Position numbers and translations under genes: made by a program
Part shown: one piece after another, positions 1-9,664 of the stretch
Numbering within the stretch: the stretch's first letter is position 1
Layout of the letters: the number at the start of each line of letters is the position of its first letter
From: Cyclobacteriaceae bacterium
GTDB lineage: Bacteria > Bacteroidota > Bacteroidia > Cytophagales > Cyclobacteriaceae
Assembly (NCBI GenBank): GCA_019638255.1
Contig: JAHBUD010000001.1
Location: 1,612,001-1,676,000, forward strand
Direction of reading: 5' to 3'
DNA length: 64,000 bases
Notes under the pieces: generated by a model
Database searches by the model: none
Told to the model about the DNA's origin: nothing
Seen by the model: only the letters and a program-made list of their open reading frames with translations

Positions 1-1838
1 ACCACACCAATAATTTCATGCGTGAAGGTTTGCCCTTGCCATTCAGAAAGCAGCTGTGTTCCCAATGCTTCTTCCAGCGGAATATCAAGGGTTTGCAGAC
101 TGGCCTTATTTACCATGATTTTACGATGGGGATGTGCATACGAAAAGCTGTCCGTTTCATACACTGGTGTCCTGCCGGCCAATAATTTAATGTCCAGTAA
201 ATCAAAATAGGTTTCGTCTACCACAGTGTTGCGGTGGATGATGCCCCGGTCTTGCGATGACCCTTTCGGGTAAACAGCAAAATCGCTCAGCATGGGTGTA
301 GAAGGCAAACTGCGTGCTGCGGATACTTTCTCAACACCGCCAATTTGAGCAAATAAGTTTTTCAGCTGAAGGTACTGTTGTTTCGCTTCGTGGGTGCGCA
401 ACGGGATCATGATTTTATATTCCGGATCGAAACCCAGTGGTTTGCTTAAAATAAAATTCAGTTGACGCTGAATAATAACAATAGAAGAAATTAGCGTGAT
501 TGAGATGACAAACTGAAATACAACCAGGCTCTTTCTTAGAAAATTAGAGCTGCCTCCGCTCAGGCGTTTGTCTTTTAAAACGGTGGCAGGTTGAAATGAT
601 GATAAGAAAAATGCCGGATAACTTCCTGCAACCAGTGCCGTAACCATGCCAATGAGCAACATGATACCCAGAATAAACGATATGCTAATCGATTGGAGGC
701 TTAGCGCCTTTTGGGTAAGGTCATTGAAAAAGGGTAAGGTTATTTGTACCAGGACCAAAGCCAGTAGTAACGCCAGCAATACAATGGTCATGGATTCACC
801 TAAGAACTGACGGATAAGATTTTGACGTGTAGCTCCCAACGATTTACGCACCCCCACCTCACCGGCTCGTTGTGAAGCCTTAGCCGTTGTCAGATTCATA
901 AAGTTGATGCAAGCCAATAGTAAAATAAATATCCCGATTGATCCTAGAATATAGATGTAGTCGATATTACCGGCTTCGGTCATGCCGAATGAATTTTGAA
1001 AATCAGAATGGAGATGAATTTTGTCTAATGATTGGAGATGCATCTCTTTTTGCAACCCGGCATTCTTTAAATCTGTGCCTGAATGTCTTTCAATCAACAC
1101 TGGAATTTTTTCTTCCACCGTGTTTGGTGATGTGTTTGGTCTCATCTTCACATAGCTGATAACAAAATTCTGCCAGGCCCAGGTGGTTGTTGTGTTGATG
1201 AAATTGCCCAAGGGGTGACCGTTCATGCTCATGTAAAAGGAAGCATTGACGTGCGAAGGCTTGGGATTTGGTTTGAGTACTCCACTGATAAACAGTGTAT
1301 CGGTATACTGACCACTGCTGATGATGATGGATTTATCCAGCGCCTCCGCTTTTCCGAAAATTTTTTCGGCCAGCTCAGCGGTAATGACCACCGTATTGGG
1401 GCGGTCAAGTGCGGTTTGCGGATTGCCTTCCTGAAACTCAAAAGAGAAAACATCGAAGAATGTCGAGTCGGCCAGGTAGCCTGTCTTTTCATAGAACAGG
1501 TTTTCTTCGTATCGGATCAGGTGTTGTTCTACTTCCGGAATGGGAACTAAACGTGTTGCAGTCTCTATTTCTGGAAATTCCTGAGCCAACGCCATTGCCA
1601 CCGGGGGCGAGGTGCGCGGAAATGACTCTGTACTTCCATCGCGGGAGAAAACACTGTAAATGCGGTAAATGCGCTCGTGATCAATGAAGTGTTGTTCGTA
1701 ACGGAACTCATCATGAATGTAAAGGACCAGCAAAACACAGCAAGCCATGCCCACAGCAAGACCACCAATATTGATCATGGAGAAGGCTTTGTGTTTGAGC
1801 AGGTTGCGAATGGCGATGGCTAGGTAATTTCGGAACAT
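1..1838 (-). CDS. MacB/FtsX-type ABC transporter permease, 3' part cut by window edge
   Basis: Reading the minus strand from an ATG at 1838 gives an open frame of about 612 codons with no stop before the window edge, so the gene is 5' complete and 3' partial. It starts MFRNYLAIAIRNL, followed by a transmembrane segment and a periplasmic MacB_PCD-like domain. Next comes a central FtsX membrane block with the family phrase LACINFMNLTTAKA and GEVGVRKSLGA, then the start of a second periplasmic domain. This is the duplicated MacB_PCD-FtsX layout of Bacteroidota permeases that use a separate ATPase. It lies 12 bp downstream of a second gene of the same family and is probably co-transcribed with it. 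The substrate is unknown; export of a drug, peptide or lipid is typical of the family. Confidence 0.9.
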   Translation of the reverse strand, partial: MFRNYLAIAIRNLLKHKAFSMINIGGLAVGMACCVLLVLYIHDEFRYEQHFIDHERIYRIYSVFSRDGSTESFPRTSPPVAMALAQEFPEIETATRLVPIPEVEQHLIRYEENLFYEKTGYLADSTFFDVFSFEFQEGNPQTALDRPNTVVITAELAEKIFGKAEALDKSIIISSGQYTDTLFISGVLKPNPKPSHVNASFYMSMNGHPLGNFINTTTTWAWQNFVISYVKMRPNTSPNTVEEKIPVLIERHSGTDLKNAGLQKEMHLQSLDKIHLHSDFQNSFGMTEAGNIDYIYILGSIGIFILLLACINFMNLTTAKASQRAGEVGVRKSLGATRQNLIRQFLGESMTIVLLALLLALVLVQITLPFFNDLTQKALSLQSISISFILGIMLLIGMVTALVAGSYPAFFLSSFQPATVLKDKRLSGGSSNFLRKSLVVFQFVISITLISSIVIIQRQLNFILSKPLGFDPEYKIMIPLRTHEAKQQYLQLKNLFAQIGGVEKVSAARSLPSTPMLSDFAVYPKGSSQDRGIIHRNTVVDETYFDLLDIKLLAGRTPVYETDSFSYAHPHRKIMVNKASLQTLDIPLEEALGTQLLSEWQGQTFTHEIIGV

Positions 1839-1850
1839 ACTAAATGGGAT

Positions 1851-4268
1851 TTATTCGTTTCGTAATGATAGCGTTGGATTTGCCAAAGCTGCTTTTACTG
1901 ATTGATACATTACTGTAAGAAATGCAACCACCAGTGTACCGAAAACAGCAATGCCAAACACAGCGTAGCCAATGGTAGTCTTGTAGGCAAATGCCTGCAA
2001 CCATTGGTTCATGGCGTACCAGCTAATAGGTGCAGCCAACAGAAAGGCTATGAGCACTAAACCGATAAAATTTCGGGAAAACAACAACACAATGTTCCCC
2101 ACAGAGGCTCCAAAGACTTTTCGGATACCAACTTCTTTTACTTTTTGTTGCGTGAGGAATGACACAAGCCCCAGTAAACCCAGGCAGCTAATCAGGATAG
2201 CGAGACCGGAAAAGATTTGAACTAATGTAAGGGATTGCTTCTCCTGGCGATACAAATTCTCAAGGTGATTATCCAGAAAAGTATAATTGAATAAATATTC
2301 GGGAAATACTTTAGCATAAGCCTCTTCAATCGATTTCAGCACTACGTTAGTACTCGCTGTATTAATCCGAATGCCGGCATCATAATAGAAATAGGGAAAG
2401 TGGATCAGCACAACAGGTCCAATGGTTTGATGCAGCGATGCTGTATGAAAATCTTTCACAACACCCACCACGGGCACATCTATGTCGTTCAGACCGATGT
2501 TTATGAGCTTGTCTAAAATCTCTTCATTCGAACTAAACCCTAACTGCCGCACCAGGGCTTCATTAACAAGGCAAACGTACTTTCGATCTTCGGTCGGCAA
2601 TGTAAAATCAGTAGCCTTTTCTTCATTCTCATAGAACCATCGGCCTGCTACCAATTCAATACCATAGGTTTCAAGATAATTGTAATCAACAGGTTTAATA
2701 GCCACCTCATACCGGTCTACATTGCCGCGTTCAGTCAGGTAATAGCCTGTACCAAAATTGTTGTTTGAAGTGGGAGCCCCAAGTGAGAAAGATACTTTCT
2801 CCACACCCGGCAATGTTTCCAATAAAGTATTAAAGGATTCTCGTTTTTCTTTTTTGGTTTCCGGCAGCGGAATATTTATGATGGCATCCCTTGTGAACCC
2901 CAGCGGCTTTGAACCCAGATAATTCATTTGATCGGCCACCACTAACGTTCCGATAATCAACATTTGCGCAATTATGAACTGAAATACTACCAGGTATTTA
3001 CGTGCATATGCACCAGAACTGCCTTGGTAAGACAGTTTGTTCTTAAGTACAGCTACAGGGTTAAAGGCCGAAAGTATAAAGGCCGGATATAGACCTGAAA
3101 GAACAGCAGTAACAAGAATAAGTCCAGCAAGAAAAGCGGGCAGCATACCATTGAGCCAATTTAGTGACACTTCCTTTTGAAGAAATTGATTAATAAAAGG
3201 CAGTGCCAGTTCGGTAATCAGCAAGGCAAATGCTGTTGATACCAATGTGAGTACTAATGCTTCGGAAAGATATTGAGCGACAAGTTGATTGCGCGAAGCG
3301 CCTAATGTTTTACGCACACCAATCTCACGCGACTTTTTAACGGCCATGGCCGTGCTCAGGTTAATAAAATTGATGCATGCTATAACCAGAATGAATACGC
3401 CCAGCAGACTAAGTATGAGTAGACTCGAACGATTAATGTACCCCTGTCCACCAGGTGTGTCGATGTATCGTTCGTCAAAGTGAATTTCGCTAAGAGGCTG
3501 TAGGCTATAGGTGTGCCGGCTTGCATCCTCACCAGCGTAGTATTTCTTAACAAATGATTCAAACCGTTCTTCAACGGTTTGTGCCGACATTCCATCGGGT
3601 AACACTAAGTAGCTGTACCCCGACATATTCATTCCCCATTGGTCTATAGGCAAACTTAAAAAGCCTTTACCCAAAGAAGGCATGGAAACAATCATAGAAA
3701 ACCTTATGTGTGAGTTTGCCGGAGGGTCTTTTACAATTCCGGCTACTTCCAGTTCAAGTTTGTTATCGAGGGTTAGGTGGGTGATGTCTGGATTTAAAAT
3801 TGTTGCAGCCAACGTTTCTGTAAGAAAAACTTTGCCAGGTTGACCAAGTTCAACAGCTGGGTTGCCCGAAAGTGTTTCATAGCCGAACACGTTAAAGAAC
3901 ATAGAATCGGCAAACAATATATGTTCTACTTTATATTTTTCCGTTCCGATGGTGGCCTGCACCTCTTCGTGATAGTGAAATTGTGTATTCAGCGGTATGT
4001 CATTGAAATCATTTCTGAAGGCGGCTGCAAACGGATAGGGAGTAACGGCCGAATGTTGCAGTCCTGATGCATTGGAAGAAGCCCGGGTTACGCGGTACAT
4101 CCTGTCATTATTTTCGTGAAACGTGTCGAACGAAAGTTCAAAGTTCACAACAAGGAAGATGACCAGACAGGCGGAAAGTCCTGCACTCAAACCCAGTATG
4201 TTAATAAGGGTATAGCTAAGATTTCTGGTAATACTTCTAAAAGCCACAAGGAGCAGGTTTCGTAACAT
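1851..4268 (-). CDS. MacB/FtsX-type ABC transporter permease
   Basis: Large inner-membrane permease of about 805 residues: N-terminal transmembrane segment, periplasmic MacB_PCD-like domain, FtsX block (phrases IACINFINLSTAMA and REIGVRKTLGA), a second periplasmic domain and a C-terminal FtsX block (VKEVGIRKVFGA). No Walker motifs are present, so it needs a separate ATPase. An in-frame ATG exists 21 bp upstream at 4289. I prefer 4268, giving MLRNLLLVAFRS, because family members start this way and because the predicted sigma-54 start site (about 4285) lies downstream of 4289. It is the first gene of the operon that continues into the permease at 1838. The substrate cannot be told from sequence. 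Confidence 0.93.
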   Translation of the reverse strand: MLRNLLLVAFRSITRNLSYTLINILGLSAGLSACLVIFLVVNFELSFDTFHENNDRMYRVTRASSNASGLQHSAVTPYPFAAAFRNDFNDIPLNTQFHYHEEVQATIGTEKYKVEHILFADSMFFNVFGYETLSGNPAVELGQPGKVFLTETLAATILNPDITHLTLDNKLELEVAGIVKDPPANSHIRFSMIVSMPSLGKGFLSLPIDQWGMNMSGYSYLVLPDGMSAQTVEERFESFVKKYYAGEDASRHTYSLQPLSEIHFDERYIDTPGGQGYINRSSLLILSLLGVFILVIACINFINLSTAMAVKKSREIGVRKTLGASRNQLVAQYLSEALVLTLVSTAFALLITELALPFINQFLQKEVSLNWLNGMLPAFLAGLILVTAVLSGLYPAFILSAFNPVAVLKNKLSYQGSSGAYARKYLVVFQFIIAQMLIIGTLVVADQMNYLGSKPLGFTRDAIINIPLPETKKEKRESFNTLLETLPGVEKVSFSLGAPTSNNNFGTGYYLTERGNVDRYEVAIKPVDYNYLETYGIELVAGRWFYENEEKATDFTLPTEDRKYVCLVNEALVRQLGFSSNEEILDKLINIGLNDIDVPVVGVVKDFHTASLHQTIGPVVLIHFPYFYYDAGIRINTASTNVVLKSIEEAYAKVFPEYLFNYTFLDNHLENLYRQEKQSLTLVQIFSGLAILISCLGLLGLVSFLTQQKVKEVGIRKVFGASVGNIVLLFSRNFIGLVLIAFLLAAPISWYAMNQWLQAFAYKTTIGYAVFGIAVFGTLVVAFLTVMYQSVKAALANPTLSLRNE

Positions 4269-4284
4269 AAGCAAATGGTTTGTG

Positions 4285-4311
4285 GTCATTCCATTTGCGA
4301 ATCCGGTGCCA
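4285..4311 (-). promoter_or_regulatory. Predicted sigma-54 (-24/-12) promoter of the permease operon
   Basis: The minus strand reads TGGCAC-CGGAT-TCGCA from 4311 to 4296. This keeps the invariant GG-N10-GC spacing and the full -24 hexamer; the only departure from TTGC at -12 is T to C. With C4297 as -12, transcription would start near 4285, leaving a leader of about 17 nt before the ATG at 4268. Seen directly: the sequence and spacing. Inferred: use by RpoN. Confidence 0.6.
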
Positions 4312-4363
4312 CATACGAATAATGTTGATTAATGCCCGGAATCAGGGTTTTACGAGTATGATA

Positions 4364-4399
4364 CGGTCGAAGATGAACAAATCTGTCCGCTATCGGTCG
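4364..4399. promoter_or_regulatory. Paired dyads, candidate enhancer-binding-protein sites
   Basis: Two 16-bp sites resembling TGTCCG-N4-CGGACA have centres exactly 20 bp apart. 4384-4399 reads TGTCCGCTATCGGTCG (10 of 12 consensus positions). 4364-4379 reads TGTTCATCTTCGACCG on the minus strand (7 of 12). The nearer centre is 74.5 bp upstream of the -12 base at 4297. They sit between the kup stop and the permease gene. The same arrangement recurs at 30926-30961. Confidence 0.5.
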
Positions 4400-4402
4400 G
4401 AT

Positions 4403-6364
4403 TTACCGCTCATCGTCCCGGTCGCGTTTTATCTTCACGAGGGCGGGTGGGCCAACCTGTATAGGGGCTTTTTCGAGCTCCAGGTTTGCAGCCTCAATGC
4501 CGTAGTGTGCCTCGGTGGAAAGGCTGAATTTTTTCAGAATGCGGTAACCTTGTATGATCAACCGGTCGAAGCTTGAAATTTCGCTATCGGGTGAGGCCAA
4601 CGATTGGATGATGATAAATTTGAAGTCGGCTGTTTGGCTGTACTTGTGTAGTGATGGGTATGGACTGATCAAGTCGATCTCACCGCTATCAGCCATTTCG
4701 TGTACAATCTTATTGAACAATAAGTTGATGCGGTGATCGGCTTTGAACCCAAGTTTGATGCGCACGAAGAAACACCGCTTGGGAATAATGGTGTCTACCG
4801 AATACTTGCTGGTAAACGGACTGTCAACCGTATCCACGTGAAGGAACCAGTACACATCCGCACGCTTGGGTCGTTTGCGGAACATGGAGTAAATGATATT
4901 CGAGTCGATGTACCGTTTACTGTCAGCCACCGCCAGAAACACCAGGTTAGTAGCCTCTTTCGGTATGGTTTCATCGGCCTGAAGATCCTTTATCATTTCC
5001 ACATAATGCTTCAAATCAACAAACTCAGTGTGCCGTGTACGCAGCCTGCGGGCGCGCAGTTGAACAAACAACACCAGGAACAGCGCCCCGGCAATGATAA
5101 ATGCAAACCAACCTCCATGACTGAACTTACTCAGGTTGGAGATGAGGAACATGAACTCCAACGAGAAGAACAACAACGCCAACCCAATGGCGCGAACGGT
5201 TGATTTTCGGGAGAGTGAAAAATAATACACTAACAACGAGGTGGTCATCAACATGTCAATGGTAATGGCCAGTCCGTAAGCTCCTTCCATTGCGGCCGAC
5301 TCCTTGAAGTACAACACTACCATGATACATCCGAGCATTAAAATCCAATTGATGGAAGGAATGTAAATCTGTCCTTTGATCTGACTTGGGTAACGCACAC
5401 GCGTCATCGGCCAGAGTTTAAGTTTCATCGCCTCGTTCACCAACGTAAAGGTTCCGGATATTAATGCCTGGCTGGCGATGATGGCGGCCATGGTGGCGAT
5501 GGTGATGCCAAAAGGCAGAAACCATTCGGGCATGATGGCATAGAAAGGAATTTGTTCACCCAATGCAGAACCTTCGTGTTGTAGCAACCACGCAGCCTGA
5601 CCAAAATAATTCAGAAGAAGTGCGGTTTTTACAAAAGCCCATCCAACACGAATATTTCCTTTGCCACAATGACCGAGATCAGAATACAACGCTTCAGCTC
5701 CTGTGGTACACAAAAACACGGCACCTAAAATCCAGAAGCCTCCGGGGTATTGTGCTAGTAATTCAAATGCATAAACCGGATTGATGGCTTTGAGCACCAT
5801 GGGATTTTGAACCAGTTGAATGGTGCCCAACGTACCGATGGTTAAAAACCAGATGGTCATGATCGGTCCAAACGTTTTACCGACAACCCCTGTTCCGAAT
5901 TGTTGGAATACAAAAAGTCCGATGAGAATAACAATAACTATTTGAATGATGGGCAAATCAGGATTGAAGATTTTTAATCCTTCAACTGCGGATGACACAC
6001 TGATGGCTGGTGTGATAAATCCATCGGCAATCAACGTAGCACATCCAATAATGGCTGGATAAACTACCCAACCCGCTTTGTACCTGCGCACCAACGCATA
6101 CAAAGCAAAAATTCCACCTTCACCTTTGTTGTCGGCATTCAAGGCCATGTATATGTACTTGATCGTGGTTACCAATGTGAGTGTCCAGAACACACAGGAG
6201 AGACCGCCAAGTATCAGTGTTTCTGAAAGCTCATGTTGGCCTGCGATGGCGCGGAACACATAGAGTGGCGAGGTTCCGATGTCTCCGTAAATGATACCCA
6301 GTGAAATGAGTACACCGCCAGCGGAGAGCGGAGTTTTGTGTTTATGGTAGGATTCTAAAGCCAT
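4403..6364 (-). CDS. kup: Kup-family K+ uptake permease
   Basis: Low-affinity K+/H+ symporter of the KUP/HAK/KT family in the inner membrane. The N-terminal family signature GDIGTSPLYVF is at about residues 27-37, followed by roughly 12 transmembrane segments to about residue 440 and a C-terminal cytosolic domain of about 200 residues. At 653 residues it matches the usual length. The gene starts 30 bp after the stop of the upstream NADH dehydrogenase gene on the same strand, so a two-gene transcript is plausible. Identification is firm; regulation cannot be read from the sequence. Confidence 0.96.
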   Translation of the reverse strand: MALESYHKHKTPLSAGGVLISLGIIYGDIGTSPLYVFRAIAGQHELSETLILGGLSCVFWTLTLVTTIKYIYMALNADNKGEGGIFALYALVRRYKAGWVVYPAIIGCATLIADGFITPAISVSSAVEGLKIFNPDLPIIQIVIVILIGLFVFQQFGTGVVGKTFGPIMTIWFLTIGTLGTIQLVQNPMVLKAINPVYAFELLAQYPGGFWILGAVFLCTTGAEALYSDLGHCGKGNIRVGWAFVKTALLLNYFGQAAWLLQHEGSALGEQIPFYAIMPEWFLPFGITIATMAAIIASQALISGTFTLVNEAMKLKLWPMTRVRYPSQIKGQIYIPSINWILMLGCIMVVLYFKESAAMEGAYGLAITIDMLMTTSLLVYYFSLSRKSTVRAIGLALLFFSLEFMFLISNLSKFSHGGWFAFIIAGALFLVLFVQLRARRLRTRHTEFVDLKHYVEMIKDLQADETIPKEATNLVFLAVADSKRYIDSNIIYSMFRKRPKRADVYWFLHVDTVDSPFTSKYSVDTIIPKRCFFVRIKLGFKADHRINLLFNKIVHEMADSGEIDLISPYPSLHKYSQTADFKFIIIQSLASPDSEISSFDRLIIQGYRILKKFSLSTEAHYGIEAANLELEKAPIQVGPPALVKIKRDRDDER

Positions 6365-6394
6365 TAAACTGTAAACGAATGTACTAAAATCTTA

Positions 6395-7699
6395 TCAGTT
6401 AACGCCATCCTTATTTCGGCTGATGATCAACCGGTTGCTCTTATCGTAGGAGAAGTAACTCCAGAACCAGCTGAACATAACAAATAGCTTGTTTCGAAAA
6501 CCAATGATGGAGATTAGGTGTACAAACATCCAGACAAACCATGCAAAGAATCCCTGAAACTTTACTTTTTTCATATCTACCACGGCACGGTTGCGGCCGA
6601 TGGTAGCCATAGAACCTTTATCAAAATACCGGAAGGGTTTCATCGGTTTTTTCTGAATAAGCTGTTTCAGATTTTTAGCCAGTAACCCGCCTTGCTGCAT
6701 GGCGGGCGGAGCCATCATAGGGTGCCCGTTCGGAAATGCCGTGTCACCTTCCATGGTTGCCGCATCACCAATGGCAAAAATATTTTCGTAACCTTTTACG
6801 CGGTTAAATTCATCTACCAGAATTCTACCCCCGTGGCCGATGACTGCTGTGCCCAGTCCTTCGATTGGGTTGCCCTTTACACCAGCTGCCCACACCAATG
6901 TTTTTGAAATTAATTTTTCACCGGTGTTCAACAGTACTTCATATCCATCGTACGATTTGACTGCACAACTCAAATGTACTTTTACGCCCATGCTTTGCAG
7001 GTACTCTAACGCCTTGTCGGACGCTTCCTTCGACATGCCATTCAGAAGCTTAGGACCAGCTTCCACCAGGTGGATATCCATGTGCGTGAACTCAAGCTCC
7101 TTGTAGTCTTGCGGAAATACATGCTTTTTCAATTCAGCTAGTGCCCCCGCAAGTTCAACTCCGGTCGGCCCACCACCTACGATCACGTAATCCATCAGGC
7201 TGTTCATCAACTCAAGGTTATCGGTGAGCAGGGCGGTTTCCATGTTGCGAATGATTTTGTTGCGCAGTTGAATAGCGTCAACAATGGTCTTCATCGGAAT
7301 GGCATTCGCTTCCACATCCTTCATTCCGTAATAATTGGTGATGGCTCCATTCGCAATCACCAGGTAATCGTACTTAACCTGGCCGATGGATGTTTCGATG
7401 TAGTTTTCTTCCGGTTTAATGGCAATTACTTCGCCCATTCTGAAAAAGAAATCATTTTGTTTGGCGAAGCGTTTCCGAAACGGGAAGACGATCGAACTTG
7501 TTTCGAGACCCGAGCTGGCTACCTGGTATAATAGAGGTTGAAAGGTGTGATGGTTATAACGATCGAAAAGCACAACCTGTGCGTTGACTTTGTTCAAACC
7601 CTTGGCAACCTCCAACCCTCCAAAACCACCGCCTATTATAATTACGCGGGGTTTATTTTGGTCAGTAAGTCCTGTGTGCTCGTTTATCAGTTTCAGCAT
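6395..7699 (-). CDS. ndh: Type II NADH:quinone oxidoreductase (NDH-2) family
   Basis: FAD-dependent single-subunit NADH dehydrogenase that passes electrons to quinone without pumping protons. A first dinucleotide fold carries IIGGGFGGLEVA (about residues 21-32) for FAD, and a second carries VGGGPTGVELAGAL (about 173-186) for NADH. The AIGDAA motif for FAD is near residue 320. The C-terminal 60 residues are hydrophobic and aromatic-rich (FFAWFVWMFVHLISIIGF), as in the membrane anchor of this family. Length 434 is typical. It lies upstream of kup on the same strand. Other pyridine-nucleotide disulfide reductases are less likely because no CxxxxC redox pair is visible. Confidence 0.92.
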   Translation of the reverse strand: MLKLINEHTGLTDQNKPRVIIIGGGFGGLEVAKGLNKVNAQVVLFDRYNHHTFQPLLYQVASSGLETSSIVFPFRKRFAKQNDFFFRMGEVIAIKPEENYIETSIGQVKYDYLVIANGAITNYYGMKDVEANAIPMKTIVDAIQLRNKIIRNMETALLTDNLELMNSLMDYVIVGGGPTGVELAGALAELKKHVFPQDYKELEFTHMDIHLVEAGPKLLNGMSKEASDKALEYLQSMGVKVHLSCAVKSYDGYEVLLNTGEKLISKTLVWAAGVKGNPIEGLGTAVIGHGGRILVDEFNRVKGYENIFAIGDAATMEGDTAFPNGHPMMAPPAMQQGGLLAKNLKQLIQKKPMKPFRYFDKGSMATIGRNRAVVDMKKVKFQGFFAWFVWMFVHLISIIGFRNKLFVMFSWFWSYFSYDKSNRLIISRNKDGVN

Positions 7700-7832
7700 G
7701 GAACAGGGTAAAACCCTTAAATCGGGCGCTAATTTAGAGGGTTTAGCTAACTGTAAAAAGATTATTAGAAAAAGTTAACGTTGCCCGTTTTGGGGTTTGG
7801 AAGAAGCTAAAAATATCTTCTTTCCCCAAGCA

Positions 7833-7859
7833 TTTGTTAATAGCCGGAATGTATTTTTG
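7833..7859 (+). promoter_or_regulatory. Bacteroidota-type promoter (TAnnTTTG) of the coiled-coil lipoprotein gene
   Basis: TATTTTTG at 7852-7859 fits the TAnnTTTG -7 element used by the primary sigma factor in Bacteroidota. A TTTG lies 15 bp upstream at 7833-7836; this spacing is slightly short for the -33 box. The gene start is 30 bp downstream. Confidence 0.5.
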
Positions 7860-7889
7860 TATATACCAACTAAATAAACAACCCCACTT

Positions 7890-8630
7890 ATGAAACACTT
7901 TCTTTGGATACTGCCTTTGATTATTCTGGCTGCCTGCGGAGGCAAGGAGAAGGCTCAACTTCAATCTCAGGTTGATTCCCTTCGCATTGAATTGGAAACC
8001 TCCCAGCGTGTAGCCAGCACACTGATGGAGGTAGGTGTGTTATTGGATTCGATTGATGCCAGCCGACAGCTATTACGAATTAACATGGTTGAAGGCACTA
8101 CATACGATGATTACACAGCCCGTATGAAGGATCTTAACAACTATGTAAAGAATACTGAGCAAAAAATTACAGACCTGGAGAATGCATTGCGGAACTCACA
8201 GGGCATGTCATCCTCCTATGCCAAGCAAATTAAAAAGTTGAAAACCGATTTGGAGTCGAAAACCCGCGAGATAATAGCGCTGCAGGAACAAGTTGAGCGG
8301 TTTAGGAATGAAAATCAAAACCTGATTAATCTTACGGAGATGCAGAGCGCAGAAATTGCTGACAAAGAAATTCAAATTGCCACTAAAGAGCAGGAGCTTG
8401 CCTTGATTGAAGCACGCATACAGGAGTTGATGATTCAATCGAAAGTAAGTGAAGCTGATGCCTACTATGCCCGTGCACAAGCTGTGGAAGAAGCAGCCAG
8501 TCGTACCAAGTTAGCGCCTAAGAAGAAAAAGGAGACTCTTCAGGAAGCTCTTGAGCTTTACAAGAAATCGTTGTCCTTAGGGAAAGAGGAGGCAAAGGCA
8601 AAAATTACTGAGTTGGAGAAAAAGATTTAA
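7890..8630 (+). CDS. Predicted lipoprotein with long coiled coil
   Basis: The first 17 residues form a lipoprotein signal (hydrophobic core ending LAACGG, with Cys at about 16), so the mature protein is probably lipid-anchored. Residues 20-175 are heptad-rich and charged with few prolines or glycines, predicting a long coiled coil. The C-terminal part (about 180-246) is Ala/Lys/Glu-rich and TPR-like (YYARAQAVEEAA, LYKKSLSLGKEEAK). I do not recognise a named family. A structural role at the envelope is only a guess. It is monocistronic, with its own promoter and a hairpin downstream. Confidence 0.85.
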   Translation: MKHFLWILPLIILAACGGKEKAQLQSQVDSLRIELETSQRVASTLMEVGVLLDSIDASRQLLRINMVEGTTYDDYTARMKDLNNYVKNTEQKITDLENALRNSQGMSSSYAKQIKKLKTDLESKTREIIALQEQVERFRNENQNLINLTEMQSAEIADKEIQIATKEQELALIEARIQELMIQSKVSEADAYYARAQAVEEAASRTKLAPKKKKETLQEALELYKKSLSLGKEEAKAKITELEKKI

Positions 8631-8652
8631 ACCAACTTTTTGAATTGTCACG

Positions 8653-8700
8653 AAGAGGCTGCGTTAAAAGTCAACAGACTTGCGCGTTGGCCTCTTTTTT
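8653..8700 (+). terminator. Hairpin plus T run after the lipoprotein gene
   Basis: AAGAGGC (8653-8659) pairs with GCCTCTT (8690-8696), and an inner AAGTC/GACTT stem (8668-8672 / 8677-8681) closes the loop. A T run follows. It lies between two converging genes and may stop both transcripts. Confidence 0.6.
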
Positions 8701-9664
8701 ATTGTTCGAGGTTTACGAGATACACTGTATAGATAATGTAACCCACTAGCAGTATAACAGCCTCCCACCGATCAAGTTTACGCACGCTAAGTGTGAACAT
8801 GAAGATCATGATCAGAACAGTAGCGATGCCAAGCACATAGATGTCAAAGTTGATGGCGGTGTTAAAAGGTATCGGTGAAATCGATCCTGAAACACCCAAC
8901 ACAAGACAAATATTAAAAATGTTTGAGCCCACAACATTGCCAATGGCGATGTCGGTATTTTTTCGGATGGCGGCAACGGCCGATGTAGCCAACTCAGGCA
9001 ATGAAGTGCCTGCGGCCAGAATGGTTAGCCCGATTAATTTCTTACTGAGCCCAAAATAGTCCGCAATTTCAACTGCTTTATCAACCACTAATTTTCCACC
9101 ACCCACCAGCATTACCAGGCCTAACGCAAACAGTCCAATTGATTTCCATGGGGGAAATATTTTTACAGCTTCATTTTCTTCCTGGTCTATGGTACTCTTC
9201 ATGGTGCGGTAGATATAAAAGAGAAATGCAGCAAACAAAAGCAGTAATATTCCTGCATCAATCCTGCTTAGAACATTCTCATCTTTATTCCGTAGCTGGC
9301 CATCATTAACCAACAGGTAAAGCAGCAGTACGGCTACCAATGAAAGGGGTACTTCGTATTTAACAGTTTTTCGTTGAACAACCAGTGGAAATATTGTTCC
9401 GGAAACCCCCAGTATCAATAGTAAATTAAAATTGTTACTACCAATAACATTACCAAAAGCAGCATCACTTTCTCCGTTAAGTGATGCAATAATATTCACT
9501 ACCATTTCAGGCATGGAGGTGCCAAACGCTACAACAGTGAGCCCGATAGCCAGGTTTGAGATATTGAATTTTTTCGCCAGTGATGAAGCTCCTTCTACCA
9601 GAAAATCCGCGCCTTTAACCAGGATAACAAATCCGATGAGTAACAAGACAACGGCAAGAATCAT
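8699..9664 (-). CDS. CaCA-family calcium/sodium antiporter (YrbG-like)
   Basis: Inner-membrane cation exchanger of 321 residues with the internal duplication of the CaCA superfamily. Repeat one has GTSMPEM and GNVIGSNNFN; repeat two has GTSLPEL and GNVVGSNIFN. These are the alpha-1 and alpha-2 motifs that line the ion path. About ten hydrophobic segments are visible, with a short hydrophilic loop around residue 165. Family members exchange Ca2+ for Na+ or H+. The gene stands alone, convergent with the upstream lipoprotein gene. Confidence 0.92.
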   Translation of the reverse strand: MILAVVLLLIGFVILVKGADFLVEGASSLAKKFNISNLAIGLTVVAFGTSMPEMVVNIIASLNGESDAAFGNVIGSNNFNLLLILGVSGTIFPLVVQRKTVKYEVPLSLVAVLLLYLLVNDGQLRNKDENVLSRIDAGILLLLFAAFLFYIYRTMKSTIDQEENEAVKIFPPWKSIGLFALGLVMLVGGGKLVVDKAVEIADYFGLSKKLIGLTILAAGTSLPELATSAVAAIRKNTDIAIGNVVGSNIFNICLVLGVSGSISPIPFNTAINFDIYVLGIATVLIMIFMFTLSVRKLDRWEAVILLVGYIIYTVYLVNLEQ

